Shown piece after piece: positions 17,829 to 27,737 of a DNA stretch of 64,000 nucleotides. A program made the translations under genes and the position numbers. The stretch is from positions 1 to 64,000 of the forward strand of contig JAFYLD010000022.1 in NCBI GenBank assembly GCA_017537245.1, read 5' to 3'. The notes beneath the pieces were generated by a model. The model had not been told where the DNA came from and made no database searches. It saw only the letters and a program-made list of their open reading frames with translations. This stretch comes from Clostridia bacterium. GTDB lineage: Bacteria > Bacillota > Clostridia > Oscillospirales > Acutalibacteraceae. Each line of letters begins with the position of its first letter. The first letter of the stretch is position 1.

Positions 17829-18539
17829 GTGAAAAGAGTACTTATAGTAGAAGACGAAGTTGCTATTAGAGAATTTGAAGCGATAAATTTAAAGCGCGTT
17901 GGCTACGAAACGGTCGAAGCCGGCAGCGGTGAAGAAGCACTTGAAATATTTGATAACGATACCGAGGGTTTTGATATTGCGCTTTTGGACGTAATGATGC
18001 CCGGTATGGACGGTTTTGCGTTATGCAAAGAGTTGCGCAGTCGTTCTGATTCGCTAGGCATTATAATGCTTACCGCAAAATCACAAGAGATGGATAAAAT
18101 CAGCGGTCTTATGATTGGCGCAGACGACTACGTTACAAAGCCGTTTAGCCCTACCGAGTTGCTCGCTCGCGTAGATTCGCTTTATCGCAGAGTTAGCAAA
18201 ACTAAACCTGCTGCTGTTTCTAAACCATCTACGCAAATTGAGTCGGGACGTTTTGTTCTTGATTTGCGTAGCCGCTCGCTTTCTAAAGATGGCAAAAACA
18301 TAGAGCTTACTCAAATCGAATTTCAAATTATGGAATATTTCTTTGCAAACCCAGACGAGCCAATCGGCAGAACGGTAATACTTCACAAAATTTGGGGCGA
18401 AGAATATTTTGGCGAAGAAAAGATAGTAGACGTTAATATTCGTCGTCTTCGTATGAAGATAGAAGAAGATGCCTCTGAACCAAAGTTTATTGTAACCGTA
18501 TGGGGTAGAGGTTATATGTGGGACACAACCGCAACCTGA
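17829..18539 (+). CDS. OmpR/PhoP-family response regulator
   Basis: This 236-residue two-component output protein has a receiver domain with the phosphoacceptor Asp54 in LLDVMMPG and the conserved Lys in VTKPFSP. It is joined to a C-terminal winged-helix DNA-binding domain (about 138-232) with VDVNIRRLRMKIE and the WGRGYMW end. The start is GTG at 17829 with GGAG upstream. It sits between a lipoprotein gene and its likely cognate kinase at 18578-20068. The target genes are unknown; the inverted repeat at 16429-16453 is a candidate self-regulatory site. Confidence 0.93.
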   Translation: MKRVLIVEDEVAIREFEAINLKRVGYETVEAGSGEEALEIFDNDTEGFDIALLDVMMPGMDGFALCKELRSRSDSLGIIMLTAKSQEMDKISGLMIGADDYVTKPFSPTELLARVDSLYRRVSKTKPAAVSKPSTQIESGRFVLDLRSRSLSKDGKNIELTQIEFQIMEYFFANPDEPIGRTVILHKIWGEEYFGEEKIVDVNIRRLRMKIEEDASEPKFIVTVWGRGYMWDTTAT

Positions 18540-18577
18540 TAAATATTATTAAATTTTAAAAGAGAGGTGGGGATTGC

Positions 18578-20068
18578 ATGAAGGACTTTCAACGACATTT
18601 TAAAAGCATTGCGATGCGTTGGCTTTTTAAGGTGTATTTTATTATCGCGTTTGCCGTAATTACCGTTGCGGTAATACTTGGTATATTGTTTTCTAGTCTA
18701 ATATTTAGTAGCGTGCAATCACAGGCCACCGATTATGCGCAAAACTTTAAAGGTCTTTCATCATCAAACGTTGAAAACTTTTACGACAATGCCATAATGT
18801 TATCTGACGAATTTGAATATAAAAACAAGATAGAAGTACAGGTGCTCGATAAAGACGGCAAAATCATAACTTCTACAACTGGTTTTCAACCGTCCGACGT
18901 TGTAAAAGATGAATTTGAACAAGCCAAAAATGAAATTGGCGGTCTTTGGGTAGTGCGCGGCGAGAGCTCTAGTGGCGAGAATATAATGGCCGGCACACAG
19001 GTTATCTATGATACAAAAGGCGAGCCAATAGGCGCGTACCGATGGGTAACTTCGCTTAAAGCGGCATATAACAAGATAAATATAACAATGGTTTTGATTA
19101 TTGTTATTTCGATTTTGGTGCTTGGACTTTGTGCGGTATCTGGTTTGTTCTTTATTAGAGCGATGATTGCGCGCTTGCGCCGAATGGGTAACACAACGCG
19201 TAAGATTGCCGGCGGCGACTTTAAGGTTCGTATCGAGGACGAAAACAATGACGAAATCGGCGAGCTTTGTGAAAATATCAACAACATGGCGTTGGAACTA
19301 GAAAAAGCCGAGACCATGAAAAACGATTTTATATCATCTGTTTCTCACGAACTACGCACACCGCTTACCGCTATTCGCGGCTGGGGTGAAACGGCAAAAA
19401 TGTCGCTTGGCACAGATGAGGATTTGGTTGCGCGCGGACTTGACGTGGTACTAAGCGAGGCCGATCGTCTATCGGGTCTAGTAGAGGACCTTCTCGATTT
19501 TTCACGTATGCAGTCGGGTAGAATGATAGTAAACAACGTTCAACCTGCCGACGTGTCACACCTGCTTAGCATGGTGGCTGATATGTACACCGAGCTTGCA
19601 ATTAAACAGGGTATAGAGCTTTCTTATACTCCACCTATTCAAAGCTCGATTATTATGGCCGACACCGACCGATTAAAACAAGTGTTTATCAACGTTATCG
19701 ATAACGCGGTAAAATACACCGAAAAAGGCGGTCTTGTTCTTGTGGCTCAAACACAAGAAGAGGGTTGCGTACGTATCGTTGTAAAAGATACGGGTGTTGG
19801 TATTCCTGCAGAAGACGTTGACAGAGTAAAAGAAAAATTCTTTAAATCAAACAAAACCGTTCGCGGTAGCGGTATTGGTCTTGCCGTTGCGGACGAAATT
19901 ATAAAACAACACGGCGGTCTTTTGTTGATAGAGTCTACCGAGGGTGTTGGTACAACCGTTACTATTGTTTTGCCGCTTTATGAAGAGCCGGAAGAAATAG
20001 TAGAAGAAATTGTAGAAACACCTATCGAAGAAATATCGCAAGAAACCGAAACTCAAGGAGAAAATTAA
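18578..20068 (+). CDS. Sensor histidine kinase
   Basis: This 496-residue membrane kinase has one membrane helix at about 17-41, an extracellular sensor region to about 165, a second helix (168-193) and a HAMP domain. The HisKA region has the phosphorylation site His257 in SSVSHELRTPLTAIRGW, and an HATPase domain with NAVKY, DTGVGIP and GSGIGLAV follows. The tail is Glu-rich. It should phosphorylate the regulator encoded just upstream. The topology resembles PhoR/WalK-type kinases. The signal is unknown, but the lipoprotein at 16505-17815 is a plausible ligand or partner. Confidence 0.93.
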   Translation: MKDFQRHFKSIAMRWLFKVYFIIAFAVITVAVILGILFSSLIFSSVQSQATDYAQNFKGLSSSNVENFYDNAIMLSDEFEYKNKIEVQVLDKDGKIITSTTGFQPSDVVKDEFEQAKNEIGGLWVVRGESSSGENIMAGTQVIYDTKGEPIGAYRWVTSLKAAYNKINITMVLIIVISILVLGLCAVSGLFFIRAMIARLRRMGNTTRKIAGGDFKVRIEDENNDEIGELCENINNMALELEKAETMKNDFISSVSHELRTPLTAIRGWGETAKMSLGTDEDLVARGLDVVLSEADRLSGLVEDLLDFSRMQSGRMIVNNVQPADVSHLLSMVADMYTELAIKQGIELSYTPPIQSSIIMADTDRLKQVFINVIDNAVKYTEKGGLVLVAQTQEEGCVRIVVKDTGVGIPAEDVDRVKEKFFKSNKTVRGSGIGLAVADEIIKQHGGLLLIESTEGVGTTVTIVLPLYEEPEEIVEEIVETPIEEISQETETQGEN

Positions 20069-20069
20069 A

Positions 20070-21110
20070 TTGGCAAAATACACAACCATAGGTGGTCAGG
20101 CGCTAATTGAGGGTATTATGATGAAAAACCCAAAAAAGAAAACCGCCCTCGCTGTAAGAAAGCCTGATAAAACCATCGACATTAGCTTTATCGAAGAAAA
20201 AAGTATAAAAGACAAAATAAAGTTTTTAAAACTTCCAATTCTTCGCGGTGTTGTAACCTATATCGAAACAATGATACAAGGCTACAAAGCTATGATGAAG
20301 TCAGCTGATATATCGGGATTTACCGATATTGACGATGAAAAAACAAATACCAAAGAAAGCATAGCGGGCGAAAACGCAGAAACCGAATCCCCAGAAGAAA
20401 ACAAAAAAGAAAATAAAAGCGAGCCTAAAAAAGATTCGGCATTTATGGCGATTGTTATGACGCTAGCATCTTTGATCGGTATCGGTATGGCAATAGTGCT
20501 ATTTATTGTTGCGCCTACATATGCGGTTGAAGGACTTGCATGGCTTTTTGGCACCACATTTTCTGCAATAGGCAAAGCGGCGCTTACACAGTCGATTAAA
20601 ATTGTTATATTGGTGCTATATATGTGGGTAATTTCTTTTATGAAAGATATTCACCGCGTGTTTGCTTATCACGGCGCAGAGCACAAAACAATCTTTTGTT
20701 ATGAGGCGGGACTAGATCTTACTGTCGAAAACGTAAGAAAACAAAAGAGATTGCACCCTCGTTGTGGTACGTCGTTTTTGATTTTGATGATACTTATAAA
20801 CATTTTTGTATCAACCTTAATGCAAATGGCATATCGCCCAATTTATGAAAATGCGCTACTTAGAAGCGCGGTTGGACTTTTAATGTTACCGCTTATTTGT
20901 GGTCTAGGCTACGAGCTACTTAAAATTTGCGGCAAGTACGACAACCTATTTACAAAAATCGTATCAGCGCCGGGTATGTGGTTGCAAAAAATCACCACCA
21001 AAGAGCCTGAAGACGATATGATAGAAATCGCTATTGCGGCGCTTAAAGCGTGCGACGAAATAGTAGATGAATCAAACGAGGAAGAAAAAGAGCAAAATGA
21101 CAATATTTGA
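20070..21110 (+). CDS. yqhQ: DUF1385 membrane protein (YqhQ family)
   Basis: This 346-residue protein of unknown biochemical role starts with the family signature GGQALIEGIMMKNP. After a charged acidic stretch (about 90-120) come membrane segments and the conserved FAYHGAEHKTIFCYEAG and LHPRCGTSFL motifs, whose His/Cys residues suggest metal binding. TTG at 20070 is the likely start: AAGGAG lies 9 nt upstream and translation from it gives the family N-terminus. The gene begins 1 nt after the kinase stop and overlaps prmC by 14 nt. In many Firmicutes yqhQ sits next to prmC, as here. Confidence 0.88.
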   Translation: MAKYTTIGGQALIEGIMMKNPKKKTALAVRKPDKTIDISFIEEKSIKDKIKFLKLPILRGVVTYIETMIQGYKAMMKSADISGFTDIDDEKTNTKESIAGENAETESPEENKKENKSEPKKDSAFMAIVMTLASLIGIGMAIVLFIVAPTYAVEGLAWLFGTTFSAIGKAALTQSIKIVILVLYMWVISFMKDIHRVFAYHGAEHKTIFCYEAGLDLTVENVRKQKRLHPRCGTSFLILMILINIFVSTLMQMAYRPIYENALLRSAVGLLMLPLICGLGYELLKICGKYDNLFTKIVSAPGMWLQKITTKEPEDDMIEIAIAALKACDEIVDESNEEEKEQNDNI

Positions 21111-21936
21111 GGCATACAACGACTGTAAAAAGCAGTTGCAAGCGGCAGGAGTCGAGGATTACGTCTTTGAAGCAAAACAAATTATCAAACACGTAACCGG
21201 TTACACCAACGCGCAAATCCTTACAAAATACACTCAAGCTTTAACTCAATTTCAGCAAGATAATATTACAGCGATAATAAAGCAGCGACTTATTCGCTAC
21301 CCGTTGCAGTACATAATCGGTCGTTGGAATTTCTTTGGTCGAGAGTATTTTGTAGGTCCCGGCGTACTAATCCCGCGCAGCGATACCGAAACGTTAATCG
21401 ACGTGTGTTTAGAATCGCTAAAAGATAAACAAACCCCACGAGTTTTAGACCTTTGCGCAGGCAGTGGTTGTATAGGCATTACCATAAAGGGTGAAGTTGG
21501 CGAGTCAGACGTAACTTTGGTCGAAAAATATGAGGAGGCGCTAAACTACACAATAAAAAACGCCCTTCACAATAACGCTGACGTAAGAATTATTAAAGGC
21601 GACGTTTTAGAAACACAGGGCGCAGATGGTCTTTACGATTTAATCGTAAGTAATCCGCCGTATATTACCGACGAAGATATGAAAACGTTGCAACCCGAGG
21701 TAAAATTCGAGCCTGCAACCGCGCTTGAAGGCGGCGAGGACGGACTAATCTTTTACCGTCATATCGCAAAAGAGTATAAAAAGTATATTGCGCCAAACGG
21801 CACGCTCGCGTTCGAGGTTGGCATGGGCGAAGCCGAGGCGGTTGCCGATATTTTAAAACAAAACGGCTATCAAAACGTGGGTGTTCGCAAGGACTACTGT
21901 GATGTTGACAGAGTCGTTTTTGGGACAGCGATTTAA
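21097..21936 (+). CDS. prmC: Peptide chain release factor N5-glutamine methyltransferase
   Basis: PrmC (HemK) methylates the Gln of the GGQ motif in release factors RF1 and RF2, which improves termination. The 279-residue protein has the N-terminal helical domain followed by a Rossmann methyltransferase domain. It carries DLCAGSGCIGI near 130 and the diagnostic NPPY in LIVSNPPYI. The start at 21097 is preferred over an in-frame ATG at 21067 because it gives the usual N-terminus; it overlaps yqhQ by 14 nt. Confidence 0.93.
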   Translation: MTIFEAYNDCKKQLQAAGVEDYVFEAKQIIKHVTGYTNAQILTKYTQALTQFQQDNITAIIKQRLIRYPLQYIIGRWNFFGREYFVGPGVLIPRSDTETLIDVCLESLKDKQTPRVLDLCAGSGCIGITIKGEVGESDVTLVEKYEEALNYTIKNALHNNADVRIIKGDVLETQGADGLYDLIVSNPPYITDEDMKTLQPEVKFEPATALEGGEDGLIFYRHIAKEYKKYIAPNGTLAFEVGMGEAEAVADILKQNGYQNVGVRKDYCDVDRVVFGTAI

Positions 21937-21947
21937 GTATAATATAA

Positions 21948-21964
21948 CCAAATAAATTATTTGG
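21948..21964. promoter_or_regulatory. Palindrome overlapping the recA leader
   Basis: A perfect palindrome CCAAATAA-A-TTATTTGG sits directly before recA, and its last two bases belong to the TTGGAGG ribosome site. A TATAAT at 21938-21943 lies just upstream. It could be an operator or a hairpin that hides the ribosome site. It does not match the known Gram-positive SOS box. Confidence 0.4.
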
Positions 21965-21976
21965 AGGAAAATTTTT

Positions 21977-23125
21977 ATGGCAAAAGAAAAACAAACAAAA
22001 GCAATTGGTACAGATAAGTCTGCAGAAGGCAGAGAAAAAGCATTGCAGACCGCAATGGCTCAAATCGAAAAGCAGTACGGTAAAGGCGCGGTTATGCTCC
22101 TTGGTGAAAATGCTGCAATGAACGTTGAGCATATCAAAACCGGTTCTATGGCTCTTGATATGGCGCTAGGTATTGGCGGTATTCCAAGAGGTAGAATTAT
22201 AGAAATCTACGGACCGGAATCATCTGGTAAAACAACTCTCGCGCTTCACTGTGTTGCAGAGGCGCAAAAGATTGGCGGCACTGCGGCGTTTATCGACGTT
22301 GAGCACGCGCTCGATCCTATTTATGCGGCAGCTCTTGGCGTAGATATTGATAGTCTTTTGGTTTCTCAACCAGATAGTGGTGAGCAAGCGCTTGAAATTG
22401 CCGAGGCTCTCGTTCGTTCGGGTGCTATCGACATTATCGTTGTTGACTCGGTTGCGGCTCTTACAACTCGCGCCGAAATCGAGGGCGAAATGGGCGACAA
22501 CCACGTAGGTCAGCTAGCCCGTCTTATGTCACAAGCTATGCGCAAACTTACAGGCGCTCTTTCAAAATCAAATTGTAGCGCAATCTTTATTAACCAGTTG
22601 CGTGAAAAGATAGGCGTAATGTACGGCAACCCCGAAACCACAACAGGCGGTCGCGCACTTAAGTTCTATTCAAGTGTTCGTATCGATGTTCGTAAGATAG
22701 AAACTATCAAAAACGGTAGCGAAATCGTAGGCTCACGCACTCGCGCTAAGGTTGTTAAAAACAAGGTTGCCCCACCTTTCCGTGAGGCAGAGTTCGACGT
22801 AATTTATGGCAAGGGCATTTCAAAGGTTGGCGAAATCGTTGATATGGGTCTTGAACTTGAGGTACTCAAGCGTTCGGGCGCATGGTTTTACTACGGCGAT
22901 ACACGTATTGGTCAAGGTCGCGACAACGTTAAGCAACTTTTTGAAGATAATCCGGAATTTGCAGCCGAGGTTGAAGAAAAGGTTCGCGCTCGCTATGCCG
23001 AAATCATGAATAACAAGGGCAAAAAAGACGAAGAAGTAGCCGACGAGCCGGTTATTATGCCGGTTGAAGCAGAACCAGAAATCAAGCACAAAAAGGTAAA
23101 CATTGATATAGCGGTTGACGATTAA
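21977..23125 (+). CDS. recA: Recombinase A
   Basis: RecA polymerises on single-stranded DNA, drives homologous recombination and triggers the SOS response. The 382-residue protein has the Walker A GPESSGKT near 75, the Walker B region [11 protein letters not shown], the [12 protein letters not shown] segment and the acidic C-terminal tail. GGAGG lies ahead of the ATG. The last base of its stop codon is the first base of the recX start (TAATG), so the two are co-translated. Confidence 0.98.
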   Translation: MAKEKQTKAIGTDKSAEGREKALQTAMAQIEKQYGKGAVMLLGENAAMNVEHIKTGSMALDMALGIGGIPRGRIIEIYGPESSGKTTLALHCVAEAQKIGGTAAFIDVEHALDPIYAAALGVDIDSLLVSQPDSGEQALEIAEALVRSGAIDIIVVDSVAALTTRAEIEGEMGDNHVGQLARLMSQAMRKLTGALSKSNCSAIFINQLREKIGVMYGNPETTTGGRALKFYSSVRIDVRKIETIKNGSEIVGSRTRAKVVKNKVAPPFREAEFDVIYGKGISKVGEIVDMGLELEVLKRSGAWFYYGDTRIGQGRDNVKQLFEDNPEFAAEVEEKVRARYAEIMNNKGKKDEEVADEPVIMPVEAEPEIKHKKVNIDIAVDD

Positions 23126-23751
23126 TGAAAATTATCTGCATTAAAAAAGATAAAAAACACACCGTGAAGGTAAGTTTTGATAACGGAAAAGAGTTTAACT
23201 TTGATATCGATTATTGGAACGGTCTATGCCTTCGCGAAAACGACGAGATAGATGATGATACGTTAAAATTCCATCTAAACGAATCCGACTACGTTCGCGC
23301 CAAATCGCGTGGAATGTGGTTTTTAGAAAAGGCTGATTACAGCGAAAAAACGTTATACGAAAAAATTGTCGCAGGCGGTATTTCACATACCGCTGCGGCA
23401 AGAGCAGTAGCAAGAATTAAAGAACTAGGTCTTATAAACGACCAAAAATTCGCGTCACGTTTGGCTGCTAGACTTAGCGAAACAAACGTATCAAAACGCG
23501 AGGCCTACGTTAAACTTATGAACAAGGGAATACCCAAAGAAGTTATAAAAGAAACGCTAGATGAAACCGAGTTTGACGAAGGCGAACAAATCAAGGCGGT
23601 AATCGAGAAAAAGTACCGCGCTAAAATGGATACAAAAGAAAATATACAAAAGGTGTACGCGGCGCTTATTCGCAAGGGTTTTTCTTACTCGGCGGTAAGT
23701 GAAGCGATAAGAAAATACACAAAAGAAATTGAAAATAACGAGGAATACTAA
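23125..23751 (+). CDS. recX: Regulatory protein RecX
   Basis: RecX caps or destabilises RecA filaments and limits recombination. This 208-residue protein shows the three-helix repeat layout of the family (RAKSRGMWFLEKADYSEKTL, INDQKFASRLAARL and ALIRKGFSYSAVSEAI). It overlaps recA at its start and rimO at its stop, each by one base, giving a tightly coupled recA-recX-rimO-pgsA run. The N-terminal 55 residues form the extra domain seen in Firmicutes RecX. Confidence 0.93.
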   Translation: MKIICIKKDKKHTVKVSFDNGKEFNFDIDYWNGLCLRENDEIDDDTLKFHLNESDYVRAKSRGMWFLEKADYSEKTLYEKIVAGGISHTAAARAVARIKELGLINDQKFASRLAARLSETNVSKREAYVKLMNKGIPKEVIKETLDETEFDEGEQIKAVIEKKYRAKMDTKENIQKVYAALIRKGFSYSAVSEAIRKYTKEIENNEEY

Positions 23752-25073
23752 TGTATAAAATCAGTATGGTGTCACTTGGTTGCCCTAAAAATCAGGTCGA
23801 TGCCGAAATGATGCTCTACTCACTAAAACAAGCAGGTTTTGAAATCGGTGTACCAGAGGCAGAAGCCGATGCGATAATCATTAACACCTGTGGCTTTATC
23901 GAGGATGCAAAAAGCGAAGCAATAGAAAATATAATAGAGGCGGCTCAGTACAAAGTTGACGGCAACTGTAAAGCGATTGTAGTTACAGGTTGTCTTGCCG
24001 AGCGTTACCGCGACGACGTTACCGAAGAAATCCCCGAAGCTGACGTTTGCGTGGGTATTGGTTCTAATGGCAACATTGCCGAAATCGTAAAAAACGCTAT
24101 CGAAGGCAACGCTAAAAACAGCTATGGCGCAAAAGAAGATTTAGATCTAAACGGCAAGCGAATACTTGGCGGTTGGCCATATACCGCTTATCTAAAGGTT
24201 GGCGATGGTTGTGATAACTGTTGTACCTACTGCGCTATTCCAAAAATTCGCGGTAGAATGCGTAGCCGCAAGATAGAGGACTGTGTTGCCGAGGCGCGCG
24301 AGTTAGCGGCAGGCGGCGTTCGTGAGCTTATCATAGTAGCGCAAGACACAACAGCTTACGGCTCTGATATCTATGGCGAAAGCAAACTTTGCGAATTGCT
24401 TAGCGAGCTTTGTAAGATAGATGGTATCGAGTGGATTCGCACCCTTTACACCTATCCTGAGCGTATAACCGACGAACTTTTAGAGCTTATCGCAAGAGAA
24501 GAAAAACTAGTTAAATATTTAGATATTCCGATTCAACACGCAAACGGCGACATACTAAAGCGTATGAATCGCCGCGGCGATAGTAAATCATTGTTGGCGC
24601 TTGTTAAAAAGATTAGGGCTACGGTGCCAAATATCACTCTTCGCACAACCCTTATTACCGGCTTCCCGGGTGAGACCGAAGAGCACTTTGAAGAATTGCA
24701 CAACTTTGTACGCGAGTCACGATTTGATAGACTAGGCTGCTTTACTTACTCTGCTGAGGAAGGCACTATGGCGGCCGAGTTTAAAGATCAGGTTGACGAG
24801 CAAACAAAACAAGACCGCGCAGAGCATATAATGGAAACACAACTAGATATCGCATCCGCTTGTAACGAGGCAAAAATCGGCACAGTTCAAAAAGTGCTAA
24901 TCGAAGGCTGGGACGACTACATTAAATGTTATTACGGTCGCAGTGAGGCTGACGCCCCCGAAATAGACGGCAAGGTTTTCTTTATGGCAAAAGAGCAACT
25001 TCTTATCGGTGATTTTGTCAACGTACAAATTAACGATATATTAGAATATGACTTATTAGGAGAACAGGTATGA
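23751..25073 (+). CDS. rimO: Ribosomal protein S12 methylthiotransferase
   Basis: RimO adds a methylthio group to an Asp of ribosomal protein S12. The 440-residue protein has the N-terminal UPF0004 domain with SLGCPKNQVDAE, the radical SAM motif with clustered Cys in GDGCDNCCTYCAIPKIRG, and a C-terminal TRAM domain. The distinction from the tRNA enzyme MiaB rests on the SLGCPKN start and the DGCDN sequence. Overlap with recX is 1 nt and with pgsA 4 nt. Confidence 0.95.
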   Translation: MYKISMVSLGCPKNQVDAEMMLYSLKQAGFEIGVPEAEADAIIINTCGFIEDAKSEAIENIIEAAQYKVDGNCKAIVVTGCLAERYRDDVTEEIPEADVCVGIGSNGNIAEIVKNAIEGNAKNSYGAKEDLDLNGKRILGGWPYTAYLKVGDGCDNCCTYCAIPKIRGRMRSRKIEDCVAEARELAAGGVRELIIVAQDTTAYGSDIYGESKLCELLSELCKIDGIEWIRTLYTYPERITDELLELIAREEKLVKYLDIPIQHANGDILKRMNRRGDSKSLLALVKKIRATVPNITLRTTLITGFPGETEEHFEELHNFVRESRFDRLGCFTYSAEEGTMAAEFKDQVDEQTKQDRAEHIMETQLDIASACNEAKIGTVQKVLIEGWDDYIKCYYGRSEADAPEIDGKVFFMAKEQLLIGDFVNVQINDILEYDLLGEQV

Positions 25074-25687
25074 ATACACCAAATAAATTAACGCTAGCTC
25101 GTATGATAGCAACACCAATCTTTTTTGCTATTATGCTTATGGATTTTAAATACCACTATCTTGTGGCGCTAGTTCTTTTCATAGCAGCATCACTTACCGA
25201 TATGATAGACGGCAAAATGGCAAGAAAGTATAATCTGGTTACCGACTTTGGTAAGTTTTTAGACCCGCTTGCAGACAAAATGCTTACAACAGCGGCATAT
25301 CTCGGCTTTATGTTTGTCTATGGCGCAAAATTTGGATTTAGTTGGCAGCTTACCACAATAGTATTTATCGTTTTGTTCCGCGAATTTATGGTATCATCAC
25401 TTCGTCTTGTTACCGCAAACGCAGGACTTGTTGTAGCGGCAAATATATGGGGTAAACTCAAGACTGTTAGCCAAATGGTTGGCATTATAGCGGCATTGTT
25501 CTTCTATACTCTTATCGAAGACTTTAACGTTATTGGCGCTTTCAATTTAATCGAACTTTGTCCATGCATTATCACTATAATAGATATTGTAATAATGGTA
25601 TTGTTCTGGATTTCTGCGGCTCTTTGCGTAATCTCGGGACTTATTTACCTTAACGAGTGTAAGAGTTACATTAACACTTCAAAATAA
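25070..25687 (+). CDS. pgsA: CDP-diacylglycerol-glycerol-3-phosphate 3-phosphatidyltransferase
   Basis: PgsA makes phosphatidylglycerol phosphate, the first step to phosphatidylglycerol and cardiolipin. The 205-residue membrane protein has the CDP-alcohol phosphotransferase signature with metal-binding Asp residues, read as DMIDGKMAR, then GKFLDPLADK. About five membrane helices are visible. The ATG overlaps the rimO stop. Confidence 0.94.
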   Translation: MNTPNKLTLARMIATPIFFAIMLMDFKYHYLVALVLFIAASLTDMIDGKMARKYNLVTDFGKFLDPLADKMLTTAAYLGFMFVYGAKFGFSWQLTTIVFIVLFREFMVSSLRLVTANAGLVVAANIWGKLKTVSQMVGIIAALFFYTLIEDFNVIGAFNLIELCPCIITIIDIVIMVLFWISAALCVISGLIYLNECKSYINTSK

Positions 25688-25721
25688 TAATTATTATAAT
25701 ATTTCCACGGAGTTGGTATAA

Positions 25722-26351
25722 TTGTTCGATCTACTTAAAGAAGATATAAAAGCTATACAAGACCGCGACCCTGCGGCAAAATCATGGCTAGAGATTTTGC
25801 TCTTGTACCCAGGTCTAAAAGCTATTAGAATGCATCGTCGCGCGCACAAACATTATCTAAAAGGTCACTCTTTTAGAGCGCGTTACATTTCGCAAAAAGC
25901 GGCTCGCAAAACCGGTATAGAAATTCACCCGGGCGCTACTATCGGTCGCCGTTTGGTTATTGACCACGGTACAGGTATCGTTATAGGTGAAACCACCGAA
26001 ATTGGCGACGACGTACTAATTTATCAGGGCGTAACCTTGGGTGGTACTGGTAAAGACGTAGGTAAACGTCACCCTACCATTGGTAATCGCGTTATGATTA
26101 GCGCGGGCTCAAAGGTATTAGGTCCTATCAATATAGGCGACGATTCTCGTGTGGCGGCAGGCGCCGTTGTGCTTAAAGACGTTCCGCCAAATTCTACCGT
26201 TGTTGGCGTACCTGCAAAGGTTGTGCGTCAAAACGGCAAAAAGGTTGATGCTGCACCGCTTGACCAAATTCATATTCCAGACCCAGTTCAAATTGAACTT
26301 GATAACATAACCAAAAAACTTAAAGAACTTGAAGCAAAGATAAAGGAGTAA
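25722..26351 (+). CDS. cysE: Serine O-acetyltransferase
   Basis: CysE makes O-acetylserine, the precursor for cysteine. The 209-residue protein starts with the N-terminal helical domain and continues into a left-handed beta-helix of hexapeptide repeats with HPGATIGRR, DHGTGIVIGE and GVTLGGTGK, all typical of CysE. The TTG at 25722 is the likely start, with CGGAG about 9 nt upstream. It lies 6 nt before cysS, so cysteine synthesis and cysteinyl-tRNA formation are linked in one unit. Confidence 0.94.
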   Translation: MFDLLKEDIKAIQDRDPAAKSWLEILLLYPGLKAIRMHRRAHKHYLKGHSFRARYISQKAARKTGIEIHPGATIGRRLVIDHGTGIVIGETTEIGDDVLIYQGVTLGGTGKDVGKRHPTIGNRVMISAGSKVLGPINIGDDSRVAAGAVVLKDVPPNSTVVGVPAKVVRQNGKKVDAAPLDQIHIPDPVQIELDNITKKLKELEAKIKE

Positions 26352-26357
26352 TCCAAA

Positions 26358-27737
26358 ATGAAGATTTTTAATACACTCACTCGTCAAAAGGACGAACTTG
26401 TGCCAATCACACCGGGCGAGGTAAAGATTTACGCTTGCGGTCCCACCGTATATAACTATATCCACATTGGTAACGCTCGTCCGCTTTGCGTATTTGACGT
26501 ATTGCGTCGCTATCTTGAATGGCGCGGCTACAAGGTAAACTTTGTTCAAAACTTTACCGATATTGACGATAAGCTTATCAAAAAAGCAAACGAAGAAGGC
26601 ATTACCGTACCAGAGGTTGCTGCTCGTTATATAGAGGAATTTTGGGTTGACGCAAAGGGACTTAACGTTCGCGAGGCAACCGTTCACCCAAAGGCTACCG
26701 AAAACATTGCTGAAATTCAACGCATTATATCAGAACTTGTTGAAAAAGGTTTTGCATACGCAGTAAACGGGGATGTTTATTTCCGCTCTAAAAAGTTTGA
26801 TGAATACGGCAAACTTTCGCACCAGCCACTTGAAGACCTCGAGGCAGGTGCGCGTATCGCTACCGACGATATAAAAGAAGACCCAATGGACTTCTGTCTT
26901 TGGAAGGGCGCAAAACCAGGCGAACCCGCTTGGGAGTCACCATGGGGCGAGGGTAGACCAGGCTGGCATATTGAGTGCTCTGCAATGGCAGAAAAATATC
27001 TTGGCAAAACCATCGATATTCACTGCGGCGGTCTTGACTTAATTTTCCCACACCACGAAAACGAAATTGCACAAAGCGAATGCGCAAATGGTTGCGATTT
27101 TGCTCACTACTGGATGCACAACGGCTTTATCAACGTTGACAACCACAAAATGTCAAAATCTTTGGGCAACTTCTTTACCGTTCGTGACGTTGCCGAAAAA
27201 TATGGTTACGAGCCAATTCGTTATCTTATGATTTCTTCACAATATCGTGGACCAATTAACTATTCTGTTGATATTATCGAGCAGAGCAAAAACGCTCTTG
27301 AGCGTCTTTATACCTGCCGCAACAATATCGACTTTGCGCTAGGTAACGCAGCTGACGGCGGCGAAGTACCAGCATTTTTAGAAGAAAGAAAACAAGAGTT
27401 CATCACCGCTATGGATGATGACCTTAACACTGCCGACGCACTAGCAGCGCTTTACAATCTTGTTCGTGATATCAACACAATTATCGCAGCAGGTGCCGGC
27501 AAAGATACACTTACCGCTTGCGCAGCTACTTTTGATGAACTCACGTGGGTACTTGGTCTTGTGTACAATCGTAAGACCGAAGCTCTTGATAGTGAAATTG
27601 AAGAACTTATCGCAAAGCGTACCGAGGCAAGAAAAGCACGTGACTTTAAGACTGCCGACGAAATTCGCGACAAGTTAAAAGAAATGGGTATCGTTTTAGA
27701 GGATACTCCACAAGGCGTAAAATGGACCAGAGCATAA
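26358..27737 (+). CDS. cysS: Cysteinyl-tRNA synthetase
   Basis: This class I synthetase charges tRNA-Cys. The 459-residue protein has CGPTVYNYIHIGNARP containing the HIGH-type motif, zinc-binding Cys/His residues in HIECSAMAEKYLG and HHENEIAQSE, and KMSKSLGNF as the KMSKS motif. It follows cysE by 6 nt. The next gene starts inside its 3' end (16-nt overlap). Confidence 0.97.
   Translation: MKIFNTLTRQKDELVPITPGEVKIYACGPTVYNYIHIGNARPLCVFDVLRRYLEWRGYKVNFVQNFTDIDDKLIKKANEEGITVPEVAARYIEEFWVDAKGLNVREATVHPKATENIAEIQRIISELVEKGFAYAVNGDVYFRSKKFDEYGKLSHQPLEDLEAGARIATDDIKEDPMDFCLWKGAKPGEPAWESPWGEGRPGWHIECSAMAEKYLGKTIDIHCGGLDLIFPHHENEIAQSECANGCDFAHYWMHNGFINVDNHKMSKSLGNFFTVRDVAEKYGYEPIRYLMISSQYRGPINYSVDIIEQSKNALERLYTCRNNIDFALGNAADGGEVPAFLEERKQEFITAMDDDLNTADALAALYNLVRDINTIIAAGAGKDTLTACAATFDELTWVLGLVYNRKTEALDSEIEELIAKRTEARKARDFKTADEIRDKLKEMGIVLEDTPQGVKWTRA

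Noticed and set aside
21905..21943. recA promoter TTGACA-TATAAT
   Set aside because: The two elements are 27 bp apart, too far for a functional sigma-A promoter; the real recA promoter was not resolved.
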